In this document: piece after piece, positions 28,007 through 35,412 of the stretch
Numbering within the stretch: position 1 is the stretch's first letter
How the letters are laid out: each line of letters opens with the position of its first letter
Origin: an uncultured bacterium
GTDB lineage: Bacteria; Verrucomicrobiota; Kiritimatiellia; RFP12; UBA1067
DNA length: 52,939 nt
Direction: 5' to 3'
NCBI GenBank assembly: GCA_902779075.1
Contig: CACZAK010000010.1
Coordinates: 1-52,939 of the forward strand
The notes under the pieces: model-generated
What the model was told of the DNA's origin: nothing
Seen by the model: the letters and a program-made list of their open reading frames with translations, nothing else
Database searches by the model: none
Made by a program: the position numbers and the translations under genes

Positions 28007-28423
28007 ATGAACATAAACAAACTCATACTTGCAGCGGCGCTTGCCTGCGCCTGCGTCGGCACCACGATGGCGCGTCCGGGCCACGGCCCAGGTCCTCGTG
28101 GTCCCCACCGTGGCCCTGTGCCCGTGATGCGTGGCCCCCACCATGGTCCTCACCATGGTCCAGGTTTCCACCGTCCGCCACCGCCCAGCCTCCACGGCTG
28201 GCATCGCGGTCCGCGTCCTCACCACCTCTACCGTAGCTGCTGGTTCGGCGGCGTTTGGTATGACGCATACGGCTACCCCTATACGTCAACGGCGGTCGTA
28301 GTGCCCGCCACCACGACGACGGTGGTTCCCGCTACGACGGTTGTTCCCGCCACGACAGTGGTTCCCACCACGACTACGACGGTTGTGGCACCTGCGGCTC
28401 CTGCCACGACCGTGGTTTACTGA
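28007..28423 (+). CDS. Small secreted His/Pro/Gly-rich protein with Val-Pro-Ala-Thr repeats
   Basis: 138 aa from ATG 28007, with AGGAGG seven bases upstream. The signal peptide ends near GTTMA-R. Residues 23-70 are rich in His, Pro and Gly ('GPHHGPHHGPGFHRPPPP'). A short aromatic segment (CWFGGVWYDAYGYPY) follows, and the C-terminus is built of VVPATT/TTTTVV repeats. The histidine clusters could bind metal; that is only an inference. I recognise no family for it. Confidence 0.75.
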   Translation: MNINKLILAAALACACVGTTMARPGHGPGPRGPHRGPVPVMRGPHHGPHHGPGFHRPPPPSLHGWHRGPRPHHLYRSCWFGGVWYDAYGYPYTSTAVVVPATTTTVVPATTVVPATTVVPTTTTTVVAPAAPATTVVY

Positions 28424-28446
28424 CCGGTTGTCCAAATCCGGTTCGC

Positions 28447-28474
28447 GCCCAGGACGGCATTCGCCGTTCTGGGC
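28447..28474 (+). terminator. Hairpin after the His-rich gene
   Basis: GCCCAGGACGGC and GCCGTTCTGGGC form a 12-bp stem with one G-T pair and a four-base loop. No T-run follows, so termination is likely but not certain. Confidence 0.5.
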
Positions 28475-28513
28475 TGAAGTGCATACTAAAGAGAGAGAAA
28501 GAGAAATCAAAAG

Positions 28514-30100
28514 ATGAGACCAGTTGTATTGATCATCCGCGACGGATGGGGCGTGAACGAGTACCACGAGGGCAATTCCGTGGTGGCGGCGAAGACGCCG
28601 GTGATTGACCAGATCCGCGCGCGTTATCCACATTGTCTGTTGGACTGTTGCGGCGAGGCCGTGGGGCTTCCGGACGGCTACCAGGGAAGCTCCGAGGTAG
28701 GGCACCTCAACATGGGCGCGGGGCGTATCGTGGTGCAGGAGCTAAAGCGCATCGACGACGGTCTCTCCTCCGGCGAGCTCTTCAAGAGTCCGAGGTGGGC
28801 GAACTTGATGGAGAACTGGAAGAAAAACGCGAGCCAGCTGCACTTCTTCGGGCTTCTGCAGGACGAAGGCGTCCACGCCCACCAGGAACACCTCTACAAA
28901 CTCATGAAGCGTGCGCGTCAGGAGAACCCCGCCGGGAAGATCGTGGTGCATCCGTTCCTTGACGGACGCGACACGCCGCCGCGTTCAACGCTTGAGTACA
29001 TCGCCCGCCTGAAGACCGAGATGGCGGCCGTAGGCAACTGTACGATCGGTACGGTCATGGGTCGCTACTACGGCATGGACCGCGTGAAGAACTGGACGCT
29101 CACCGACCTCGCCTACAACTGCATCGTGTCGTGCGAAGGCCGCAAGGTCGCGAGCGCCGAGGAGGCCGTGAAGGCGTCGTACGAGAACGACAAGACCCCC
29201 GACGGCACGCCGATGACGGACGAATACATCCCCTGCTGCGTGATGGATGGCTACGAGGGTGTCAAGGACGGCGACTGCATCATGCACACGAACTACCGTC
29301 AGGACCGCGCGATCCAGCTTACGCAGGCGTTCGTCTGCGCCGATTATGCGGGCAACCGCCACGCTATGCCGAAGGTCACGTACCTCGGCTTCACGCGTTA
29401 CTGGGACGAGTTCGAGGACTACTTGCTCGGCGCGATGGGCGCGGGCGGCGGCATGGACAACCTCCTCGGCGAAGTCGTGTCGCGCGCCGGCATCAAGCAG
29501 CTCCGTCTCGCCGAGACGCAGAAGTTCCGCCATGTAACGAGCTTCTTCAACGGCAAGTCCACCACGCCCTCCGAGGGCGAGGACCAAGTGGAGGTGAAGA
29601 GCCGCTTCGACCCCGCCACGTTCGCGAGCCATCCGGAGATGGATGCCTACAACGTGACCGACGAGCTTCTCAAGCGCCTCGAGAACAACCCCTACGGCTT
29701 CATCGTGGTCAACTACGCTAACTGCGACATGGTCGGTCACACGGGCGACCCGAAGGCGGCCTCCAAGGCCGTCGAGGTGGTGGACGAGTGCATCGGCAAG
29801 ATCATGCCCCGCCTGATGGAGCTGGATGCCCACGTGCTTATCTACGCCGACCATGGCAACGCCGAGCAGATGGTCGACTACAAGACCGGCATGGTGAAGA
29901 CCTCGCACACGCTGAACCTCGTGGACTGCTTCTACGTGGCGAAGGACGCGGCGGGCGTGCGCCTCACTCCGCTTGCGAAACTGAGCGCCGTTGCTCCGAC
30001 CGCGCTGCAGCTGCTGGGTTTGCCAGTGCCGCCCGAAATGACCACTCCCTCGCTCCTCGCGGGCAAGGAGCCGTGGTCGAAGACCGCGCTCAACATCTGA
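28514..30100 (+). CDS. gpmI: 2,3-bisphosphoglycerate-independent phosphoglycerate mutase
   Basis: 528 aa. It interconverts 3- and 2-phosphoglycerate in glycolysis using two manganese ions. The phosphatase domain starts with 'VVLIIRDGWGVNEY' (first Asp ligand), and the phosphoserine sits at S60 in GSSEVGHLNMGAGR, where the more common form is GNSEVGHLNIGAGR. The transferase domain has 'FLDGRDTPPRSTLEYI' and 'RYYGMDR'. The phosphatase domain resumes with 'NYANCDMVGHTGD', 'YADHGNAEQM' and 'KTSHTLNLV', the metal-binding D and H residues. A CATACT box at 28482-28487 may be its promoter. Confidence 0.95.
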   Translation: MRPVVLIIRDGWGVNEYHEGNSVVAAKTPVIDQIRARYPHCLLDCCGEAVGLPDGYQGSSEVGHLNMGAGRIVVQELKRIDDGLSSGELFKSPRWANLMENWKKNASQLHFFGLLQDEGVHAHQEHLYKLMKRARQENPAGKIVVHPFLDGRDTPPRSTLEYIARLKTEMAAVGNCTIGTVMGRYYGMDRVKNWTLTDLAYNCIVSCEGRKVASAEEAVKASYENDKTPDGTPMTDEYIPCCVMDGYEGVKDGDCIMHTNYRQDRAIQLTQAFVCADYAGNRHAMPKVTYLGFTRYWDEFEDYLLGAMGAGGGMDNLLGEVVSRAGIKQLRLAETQKFRHVTSFFNGKSTTPSEGEDQVEVKSRFDPATFASHPEMDAYNVTDELLKRLENNPYGFIVVNYANCDMVGHTGDPKAASKAVEVVDECIGKIMPRLMELDAHVLIYADHGNAEQMVDYKTGMVKTSHTLNLVDCFYVAKDAAGVRLTPLAKLSAVAPTALQLLGLPVPPEMTTPSLLAGKEPWSKTALNI

Positions 30101-30107
30101 CGGAGGG

Positions 30108-31523
30108 ATGCCGGGACGGTTGCAAGCGATGTGGCTGGCGCTGGCGCTTTTCGCGTCAGCGCCGCTTCTCGCGGCACCGTTGGTGATGAATGATTCCTAT
30201 CGGTCGCCGCGAAACAAGGAGCGCCCCCTGCGCAAGGCCACGACGCTCATCGTGCTGCACACCACCGAGGCGCACGCGAAAAGTTCGCTCAACAAGCTGA
30301 GCGAGCGCGGAGAGGCCCACTACTGCGTTGTTGAGAACGGAACGGTCTACCGCATAGTCGACCACAACCGCGAGGCGTTCCATGCGGGACGGTCTATGTG
30401 GCAGGGCAAGGAGGACTGTGACGAATACTCCATCGGCATTGAGGTCGTCGGCCATCACGACCAGGCAGTCTCGCTCCAGCAACTTGACGCGCTGAGAGAG
30501 CTGATCGCTCACCTCAAGCGAATCTACTCGATCACGGACGCACGGGTCGTGTGCCATTCCCACATCGCATACGGAGCACCGAACGCATGGCATAAGAAGA
30601 AACACCGCGGGCGAAAACGTTGCGGAATGCTCTTCGCCATGCCGAGCGTACGCGCCAAACTCGGTCTGACGGCGCGGCCTGTGTCTGATCCGGACGTTAA
30701 GGCGAAACGCCTAGTGCAGGCCGACCCCGACCTCGCGGACGTCCTTTACGGAAAGAACGATACTATGGTTGCCGTATACGGACGCCGACCAACGCCCGTT
30801 GTGATGCGGGCCGCGCCGACTAAACCCCATGCGGCGGCGAAGCCACATACGGTGGTGAAACCCCATACGGTGGCGAAACCCCATACGGTGGCGAAGCCGT
30901 CGCATAAGCATCCAAAGCCACAGATGGCGAAGACACCTCCGAAGCCGGTGCAGAAGCCGACACCACCGCCGAAGCAACAGCCGAAAATCATAGCCGTCAA
31001 GCCGCCGCCTGCAAAGTCGGTAATTGCCGTGACGCCTGCTCCTGTTGTCAAGCCCGCGCCGCCTCCAATTGTAAAACCAGCGCATCCAAAATTTGCGTCG
31101 CCTCCACCTAAGGCATCGCCTCCACCTAAGGAAGAGGAGAAGGGCGTCCTTGCCGGCATTGGCGGCTTTTTCAGGAGCACGGCGAGGCTGATTATCCCGA
31201 AGAAGAAGAGAAGGTCTCCTGTGCCAAGTGCAGACACTTCGCATCAGCAGACCGTTGTGGGCAGAAAACTTGAACGGCCGCCGCAGATTCTCTCTCGCGA
31301 CCCGCGCAACCTTGCGGCATTGGAGGCTATGCCAGGCTATGTCAAGGGTGGTCCGGTGAGCGAGGAACTCACCCCATACAGCATTGCCGGCGCGGCGTGG
31401 CGCGCGCCTAGTACGTACTATTACATGAACGGGCGCATCGTCACGGGCGACAAGGTAAACGAAAAACTTATTGAGAAGGGGGCCTACATTTTCTACAAAA
31501 GCGACGTGCCTGAAAAAAGGTAA
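30108..31523 (+). CDS. Secreted N-acetylmuramoyl-L-alanine amidase (Amidase_2) with Lys/Pro-rich tail
   Basis: 471 aa if read from ATG 30108 (a GGAGGG abuts it); ATG 30129 is an alternative. The signal peptide ends near APLLA-A. Residues 35-190 are an Amidase_2/PGRP domain: 'TTLIVLHTTEAHAKSS' with the first zinc His, 'AFHAGRSMW', 'SIGIEVVGHHD' and 'VVCHSHIAYG' with the second His. The segment 'RGRKRCGMLF' offers K-x-C as in T7 lysozyme, in place of the Asp of many bacterial amidases. Residues 240-350 are a Lys/Pro/His-rich stretch with four to five copies of '(V/A)KPHTV', probably wall-spanning. The C-terminal 70 residues form an unknown small domain. It probably trims peptidoglycan and shares an operon with gpmI (7-bp gap). 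Confidence 0.85.
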   Translation: MPGRLQAMWLALALFASAPLLAAPLVMNDSYRSPRNKERPLRKATTLIVLHTTEAHAKSSLNKLSERGEAHYCVVENGTVYRIVDHNREAFHAGRSMWQGKEDCDEYSIGIEVVGHHDQAVSLQQLDALRELIAHLKRIYSITDARVVCHSHIAYGAPNAWHKKKHRGRKRCGMLFAMPSVRAKLGLTARPVSDPDVKAKRLVQADPDLADVLYGKNDTMVAVYGRRPTPVVMRAAPTKPHAAAKPHTVVKPHTVAKPHTVAKPSHKHPKPQMAKTPPKPVQKPTPPPKQQPKIIAVKPPPAKSVIAVTPAPVVKPAPPPIVKPAHPKFASPPPKASPPPKEEEKGVLAGIGGFFRSTARLIIPKKKRRSPVPSADTSHQQTVVGRKLERPPQILSRDPRNLAALEAMPGYVKGGPVSEELTPYSIAGAAWRAPSTYYYMNGRIVTGDKVNEKLIEKGAYIFYKSDVPEKR

Positions 31524-31532
31524 AAAGCCCTC

Positions 31533-31561
31533 TTGCTAATCGGCGTCCGATATGGTATCAT
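31533..31561 (+). promoter_or_regulatory. tRNA-Asn promoter
   Basis: TTGCTA (31533-31538), 17 bp, TATCAT (31556-31561) with ATGG in the extended -10 position. It is 20 bp before the tRNA. Confidence 0.65.
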
Positions 31562-31581
31562 ATACGCCGTTTTCACCACGT

Positions 31582-31656
31582 TCGGGCGTGGCGCAGTGGT
31601 AGCGCAGTTGACTGTTAATCAATTGGTCGCTGGTTCGAATCCAGCCGCCCGAGCCA
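31582..31656 (+). tRNA. tRNA-Asn (GTT), CCA encoded
   Basis: The acceptor arms TCGGGCG and CGCCCGA, the anticodon stem-loop TTGA-CTGTTAA-TCAA (anticodon GTT), and the T arm with GGTTCGAATCC are all present. The discriminator is G, followed by CCA. Its 3' part is duplicated 10,080 bp downstream, marking it as the integration target of the element. Confidence 0.95.
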
Positions 31657-31663
31657 TTAAAAA
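31608..31663 (+). repeat. attL: tRNA-Asn 3' end, left direct repeat
   Basis: 56 bp are identical to 41688-41743, from the anticodon stem through CCA and ATTAAAAA. Similarity continues with a few differences for another 40 bp, which in both copies forms a terminator. Confidence 0.93.
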
Positions 31664-31706
31664 ATGCGTTTGAGCCAATGAAATCAAGGGTCAAACGCAT
31701 TTCTTG
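31662..31706 (+). terminator. Terminator after tRNA-Asn
   Basis: Perfect 12-bp arms AAATGCGTTTGA (31662-31673) and TCAAACGCATTT (31691-31702), followed by TCTT. It probably arrived with the element, since a diverged copy follows attR. Confidence 0.8.
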
Positions 31707-31761
31707 TCTAAAAGACCGATTCCCTTGAAATCTCCTGTTTTCCCCTCTGAATCCCCTACCG

Positions 31762-31870
31762 TAATCCACCATTAGCCACCAGCGTTCAACCCAATAAAAT
31801 CAAGGGTTCCATGTGTTTTTGCGTGTGTCCAATTTCCCTTGTAGCCACTAGTGGCTAACTGGTGGCTACC
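31762..31870. repeat. Putative integrase arm-type sites, left end
   Basis: TAATCCACCATTAGCCAC at 31762-31779 recurs exactly at 41631-41648. Further TAGCCAC units lie at 31842-31857 as the palindrome TAGCCACTAGTGGCTA, and an inverted unit GGTGGCTA lies at 31861-31868. Repeated short sites flanking both att cores suit the N-terminal arm-binding domain of tyrosine integrases. Confidence 0.5.
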
Positions 31871-31882
31871 GCATGAAAGCCT

Positions 31883-31911
31883 TTGCACGAGCGCACGGGG
31901 TTTGGTAGAAT
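31883..31911 (+). promoter_or_regulatory. Promoter of a putative non-coding transcript
   Basis: TTGCAC (31883-31888), 17 bp, TAGAAT (31906-31911), preceded by TTTGG. No credible reading frame follows. Confidence 0.6.
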
Positions 31912-31917
31912 ATCACC

Positions 31918-32072
31918 CATCGCGCTCCTGTCGGTCTGCCGTCTCATGTCGGCACTTCTTACCCGATGGGAGCGCGGCATTGGCAAGGGGGAGAGAGTCG
32001 GTGTCATTATACCCGCTCATTTTGCACTTATACCGCGCTATTTCAGACTTCCTGCCCTTAAAGGGAGGAAGT
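31918..32072 (+). ncRNA. Putative structured RNA with a long 5' hairpin
   Basis: Immediately after the promoter, CGCGCTCC (31921-31928) and TCGG pair with CCGA and GGAGCGCG (31969-31976) across a 2x2 internal loop. Inside these, TGCCG pairs with CGGCA. A second hairpin (ACTTCC with GGAAGT, 32047-32072) could be the 3' end. No known RNA family was recognised. The 360 bp after it, to the next promoter, hold nothing I can identify. Confidence 0.4.
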
Positions 32073-32435
32073 ACCACGCGCGCGTACGCGCCAGTGTACA
32101 AAACTAGCTATGTTAGATCTTGCTTGATACCTTCAAAACCCAGTAGCATTTGTGAAAGTTCTCTCTATACTTTGACGTATTAAACGCAAGTCACCCCACA
32201 TCGTCTAACGTTTCCTTGAAATGTCCAGCAAAGACCGACCACGAATATAGTACACAGGGACCCCAATGGCTCCACGGGGCTTCACCCCGATCATCGTAAA
32301 AATTTCTATTAACGATTATCTTCCCAAGCAAGCCCAACGTATTCTCAAGAATCGAATAATCACAACCTAACCCGCCCGAACCCGCCCTCAGTTCTTAGAA
32401 TGTCATTAACTTTCTTCAACTTCCCAAAATCCTGC

Positions 32436-32464
32436 TTGCGTTGGGCGGGGAAATGTGGCATACT
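32436..32464 (+). promoter_or_regulatory. Promoter upstream of the second structured region
   Basis: TTGCGT (32436-32441), 17 bp, CATACT (32459-32464) with TGTGG in the extended -10 position. Confidence 0.65.
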
Positions 32465-32470
32465 ATTTTC

Positions 32471-32895
32471 GTCTTGTCTCTCAAAGGCGAGGCGGAATTT
32501 GATCTTTGATATCGGCGGGTACGGCTTTTCGTGACGCGATTGCGCGGCGAAGAGCGGCACAGAGTATCCGCCACCGGGCCAAAGTTTTGGTAGGGCGCGA
32601 TCATCGAACGCGCCGCCGGAACGGAGGCCAGAACCTCGGGGCACTGGGAGAACGGGCATCTCGCCCGTTCAAGAGCCAGAGCCGAGGAGCTGGGAAATCC
32701 CGAAAGGAGCCCAGCGCGTACGCAACAGCGTATTGTCGCTCCACCGAAAACTTCGCCAAGTTGAATTAAGAAGCGAGATACGAAGTTGCGCTGCGTGGAT
32801 GGATTAACATCCACGTGGCGTGCCTTCTGATCATGTTTCTTAAAGGGCGTTTGGCGATGCCTTCGGTGGGACGTGTGAATGTAAGGCACGCCACT
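32471..32895 (+). ncRNA. Putative multi-hairpin non-coding RNA or long structured leader
   Basis: The region has no credible ORF but dense, nested complementarity. GGCGCG (32594-32599) pairs with CGCGCC (32609-32614). A long arm stacks CCTCGG/CCGAGG (32634-32639, 32682-32687), CTGG/CCAG and AACGGGC/GCCCGTT (32651-32657, 32663-32669) on a five-base loop. GCTGGG pairs with CCCAGC (32689-32694, 32710-32715). CGTGGATG pairs with CATCCACG (32794-32815). GTGGCGTGCCTT (32815-32826) pairs with AAGGCACGCCAC (32883-32894). It is either an independent RNA or the leader of the zinc-ribbon genes that follow. Confidence 0.55.
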
Positions 32896-32960
32896 CTTCT
32901 TTTCCGCACCAGAGTGGAGCGGCCTTTGTAAAACAATGGAGCGGAAATGGAGGTCGTATC

Positions 32961-33383
32961 ATGATAGTTCAATGTCCACATTGCCATTACAGAGAGGCTG
33001 TTCCTGAAGAATATGCCGGCATGATTGGCGAATGTTCAAAATGCGGAAGGGAATTTAAGATTACAAGTCCAGTCACCTTACAGCAAGCAAAATTAGAAGG
33101 TAATCATCCTGTAATCAGCTTTGTGTTAGGCTTCTTTTTCAGTCTAATCGGCATACTAGTAGCATACATCATTGATAAGAAGAATGTTGGGAAAGCCGTA
33201 ATAGGCTTTGTTGTTAGTGTTATCATATTGGTATTATGCGTAATGAATCTGCATTGCAGTGCTCAAAGAACTGGGTCTCATATTCAAAAGGCGGTTGAAT
33301 CGATTTCCGATGAAGAAGGAGGCAAGGCGAGATATCGTGTAGAAGATATAAACGAAAATACTATTAAAATGCTAGGCGACTAA
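32961..33383 (+). CDS. Small zinc-ribbon membrane protein
   Basis: 140 aa. GGAGG (32949-32953) lies seven bases before the ATG. An N-terminal zinc ribbon has CPHC (residues 5-8) and CSKC (residues 25-28). Two membrane segments follow (about residues 50-68 and 76-95), then a charged 40-residue tail. The family is not recognised beyond the zinc ribbon. Base composition is far more AT-rich than the chromosome, so it is probably cargo. It is followed 29 bp later by a related gene. Confidence 0.75.
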   Translation: MIVQCPHCHYREAVPEEYAGMIGECSKCGREFKITSPVTLQQAKLEGNHPVISFVLGFFFSLIGILVAYIIDKKNVGKAVIGFVVSVIILVLCVMNLHCSAQRTGSHIQKAVESISDEEGGKARYRVEDINENTIKMLGD

Positions 33384-33412
33384 GTAGTGCGAACACGAGA
33401 GGAGTTTTACTG

Positions 33413-34024
33413 ATGAAAAGTAAGTGTCCACATTGTGGGAAGATTGAAGAATTACCGCCTGAGTATTTCAAACAACGATGGCTTTGTGAGGGTTGCGGAC
33501 GAGAGTACATCGTTGGAGTAGTATACGTTACGAAAAATATGTTTTCAAACAATGTTGCCAAAATCTTGTGTCCATACTGTGAACAAAGAAATGTGCTACC
33601 TTGGGTTGCGGTTAACAAAAACGTGGCTTGTGGATCTTGTGACGAAACATTTCACGTTCGCATTACCCAACATACCCCCCAGACCACTAATGTTCCCTCA
33701 GCCGATGTCCCTTCTACTGGACATGTTGTCAAAAAAATACGTGCAATCATATCTGTGATAGTCGCTATTATATTACTCATCTGGTTGTCCCCCCATCTTC
33801 TTGGCATTCTTCGCGAAGTAACGGGTACAGATTTTGGATTAGAAAAACTAATGTATGATGATGCGGACTGTGGCCTTGAAATAGCAGCCGCTTTACTTGA
33901 AAGAAATTATGCTGAGGCGATGAGATGGGCAAATCGAATAAAAGATGATCGCTTGCGCAGGATTAATATTATTAACATAAAAAAGAGTGAGAGATTATAT
34001 AATACAGGGTGGCTAACTGATTGA
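33413..34024 (+). CDS. Double zinc-ribbon membrane protein
   Basis: 203 aa. GAGGAG lies about eight bases before the ATG. There are two zinc ribbons: CPHC with CEGC (residues about 5-28) and CPYC with CGSC (about 47-70). One membrane segment follows near residues 108-127. The C-terminal domain is small and helical, with 'LEIAAALLERNYAEAMRWANRI'. The first ribbon resembles that of the 140-aa neighbour (PHCxxxExxPxEY), so the pair probably arose by duplication. It is AT-rich, of unknown function, and the last gene of a two-gene unit. The 190 bp to the convergent primase gene hold nothing identifiable. Confidence 0.75.
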   Translation: MKSKCPHCGKIEELPPEYFKQRWLCEGCGREYIVGVVYVTKNMFSNNVAKILCPYCEQRNVLPWVAVNKNVACGSCDETFHVRITQHTPQTTNVPSADVPSTGHVVKKIRAIISVIVAIILLIWLSPHLLGILREVTGTDFGLEKLMYDDADCGLEIAAALLERNYAEAMRWANRIKDDRLRRINIINIKKSERLYNTGWLTD

Positions 34025-34214
34025 CATAAAAACAATTACTTACATGAACGGCAAGATATATTTATATAATTGATTGTTGTTGCGTGTGTCCTCTGTCTAT
34101 CGCATGGTTGGGACGTTGGGCGGGAATGGGAGCGGTGTCTGCTCTCGCGTGTCGATTATGATAGCGGTGGGGGGATGCGCCATACGTGGGACTCTCGTTT
34201 CGACAGGGGGAGTT

Positions 34215-35252
34215 TTAGGTTTGCGTCGGGCCTTCCGTTTGAGGGGATTGGGGAGGATAGGAAAGATACAACAATCGTTGCACCTTACCCTTGTCGGCTC
34301 GGACGCATCCGGCGAGACGTGCTCCCACAATCGGCAAGGTGAGTGATTGCACGTCCAGCCGCATTGACGGATTCGGGGACGAGGCGAACGTCCGGCGGGC
34401 GAGGTCTACGGTCTTGTCAAACTCTGTGCGGGTTGTGCAGTCCACACGGACAACGCCATGAATTGACTTGCCGCCCGAATAGACGAGCGCGACAACGGGC
34501 AAGCGGAGGAGGGAGATTGCCCCATACCAAAAGGCACATTGATCTGGAAGGGGCATTTCGTCAAACTCCATCAATACATGCGGGAATGTGGCAACGGTCG
34601 CGTTTGTGGCGAGGTGTGGCGCGCCATCCCCGCGATCCTCACTCTTGCCCGTAAAAGGATTCACCTTCACCAGTTCGCCAGCCCTTGCAAGGCGAGTGCC
34701 GTCTGAAAGCCAATCAGACACGGACATGAAGTCATGTCCCAGACGGGGAATCCACGCGCCAGAATGAGGCATGATTCCCACAGACAGGGTATGGAGTTCG
34801 GGTTGATCAAACATTGCCGCGAACTGTGCCCACCGCTGTGTCTCCGCGTCCATGTGTCGCACATCTACAGGCGAGAGTGCCATAAGTGCGGCGGACGATG
34901 TACAAAGCGCACGCCGTCCTGCTTCCAAGCAATCTTCTACCGCCCGCGAGGGTGGCGGGGACTTCACGGTTGGCTTGTAGCGGCTGACGTATCGCGCTCT
35001 CCTGCCGCCGTGTGCACCAGTCCATGCTTCCACTTTAGGGTACGCCGTCGCCATTCCGCGTCGAATGTCGGCGTTCCTGTTGGACACGCCCTGCGCCCGT
35101 GCATCCGTGATTACATCGTCGGCGGACAAACCAGCCGCAACCGCCCAATAAGTCAAGTGTTTCAAACCGTCCCATGTCGCGCCCTTGTGGAACGTGACAA
35201 GAGCGTTGCGGTAGCGATCGAGCGCGCTCAGTCTGTTTGAGTTGTTTACCAT
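34215..35252 (-). CDS. Archaeo-eukaryotic-type primase (element replication protein)
   Basis: 345 aa from ATG 35252, with AGAAGGG eleven bases upstream. The C-terminal half has the pattern of element-borne AEP primases. 'VLMEFDEMPLPDQ' supplies the acidic metal-binding pair, 'LPVVALVYSGGKSIHGVVRVD' the S-x-H nucleotide-binding strand, and 'GARLAGCVRADKGKVQRLLYL' the final basic region. The N-terminal 140 residues are of unknown fold. It presumably primes replication of the excised element together with the ATPase encoded upstream. The primase assignment rests on these motifs only. Confidence 0.65.
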   Translation of the reverse strand: MVNNSNRLSALDRYRNALVTFHKGATWDGLKHLTYWAVAAGLSADDVITDARAQGVSNRNADIRRGMATAYPKVEAWTGAHGGRRARYVSRYKPTVKSPPPSRAVEDCLEAGRRALCTSSAALMALSPVDVRHMDAETQRWAQFAAMFDQPELHTLSVGIMPHSGAWIPRLGHDFMSVSDWLSDGTRLARAGELVKVNPFTGKSEDRGDGAPHLATNATVATFPHVLMEFDEMPLPDQCAFWYGAISLLRLPVVALVYSGGKSIHGVVRVDCTTRTEFDKTVDLARRTFASSPNPSMRLDVQSLTLPIVGARLAGCVRADKGKVQRLLYLSYPPQSPQTEGPTQT

Positions 35253-35285
35253 CCTGTTTTTCACCCTTCTCAAAGCGGATATGCG

Positions 35286-35412
35286 AAAGCCTTACAGAGT
35301 TCATACACACGTCCCCTAAAAGGGGGGACGTGTATGAAGTCTAATAGACTAAGGCTTTATAGAGTTCATGGAATCTAGTTTTATGAAGTCTATGGAGTCT
35401 ATAAAGTCTATA
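35286..35412. repeat. Iteron-like repeats with a hairpin: candidate replication origin
   Basis: Three contiguous 9-mers start with AGTCTAT at 35387, 35396 and 35405; another AGTCTA is at 35338 with an inverted TAGACT just after it. A longer repeat, AAG-(C/GC)-TT-(A/TA)-AGAGTTCAT, occurs near 35288 and 35352. Between them, TTCATAC...ACGTCCCC (35300-35316) pairs with GGGGACGTGTATGAA (35324-35338), leaving a two-base bulge. The array lies between the primase and ATPase genes. Confidence 0.55.

Noticed and set aside
31851..32183. 110-aa ORF at the left end of the element
   Set aside because: No ribosome site, composition unlike a protein, and it overlaps promoter and hairpin sequence better explained as non-coding.
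32360..32889. Minus-strand ORFs of 99 and 157 aa
   Set aside because: They run through the nested hairpins, lack ribosome sites, and are Arg/Pro-rich shadows of the structured region.
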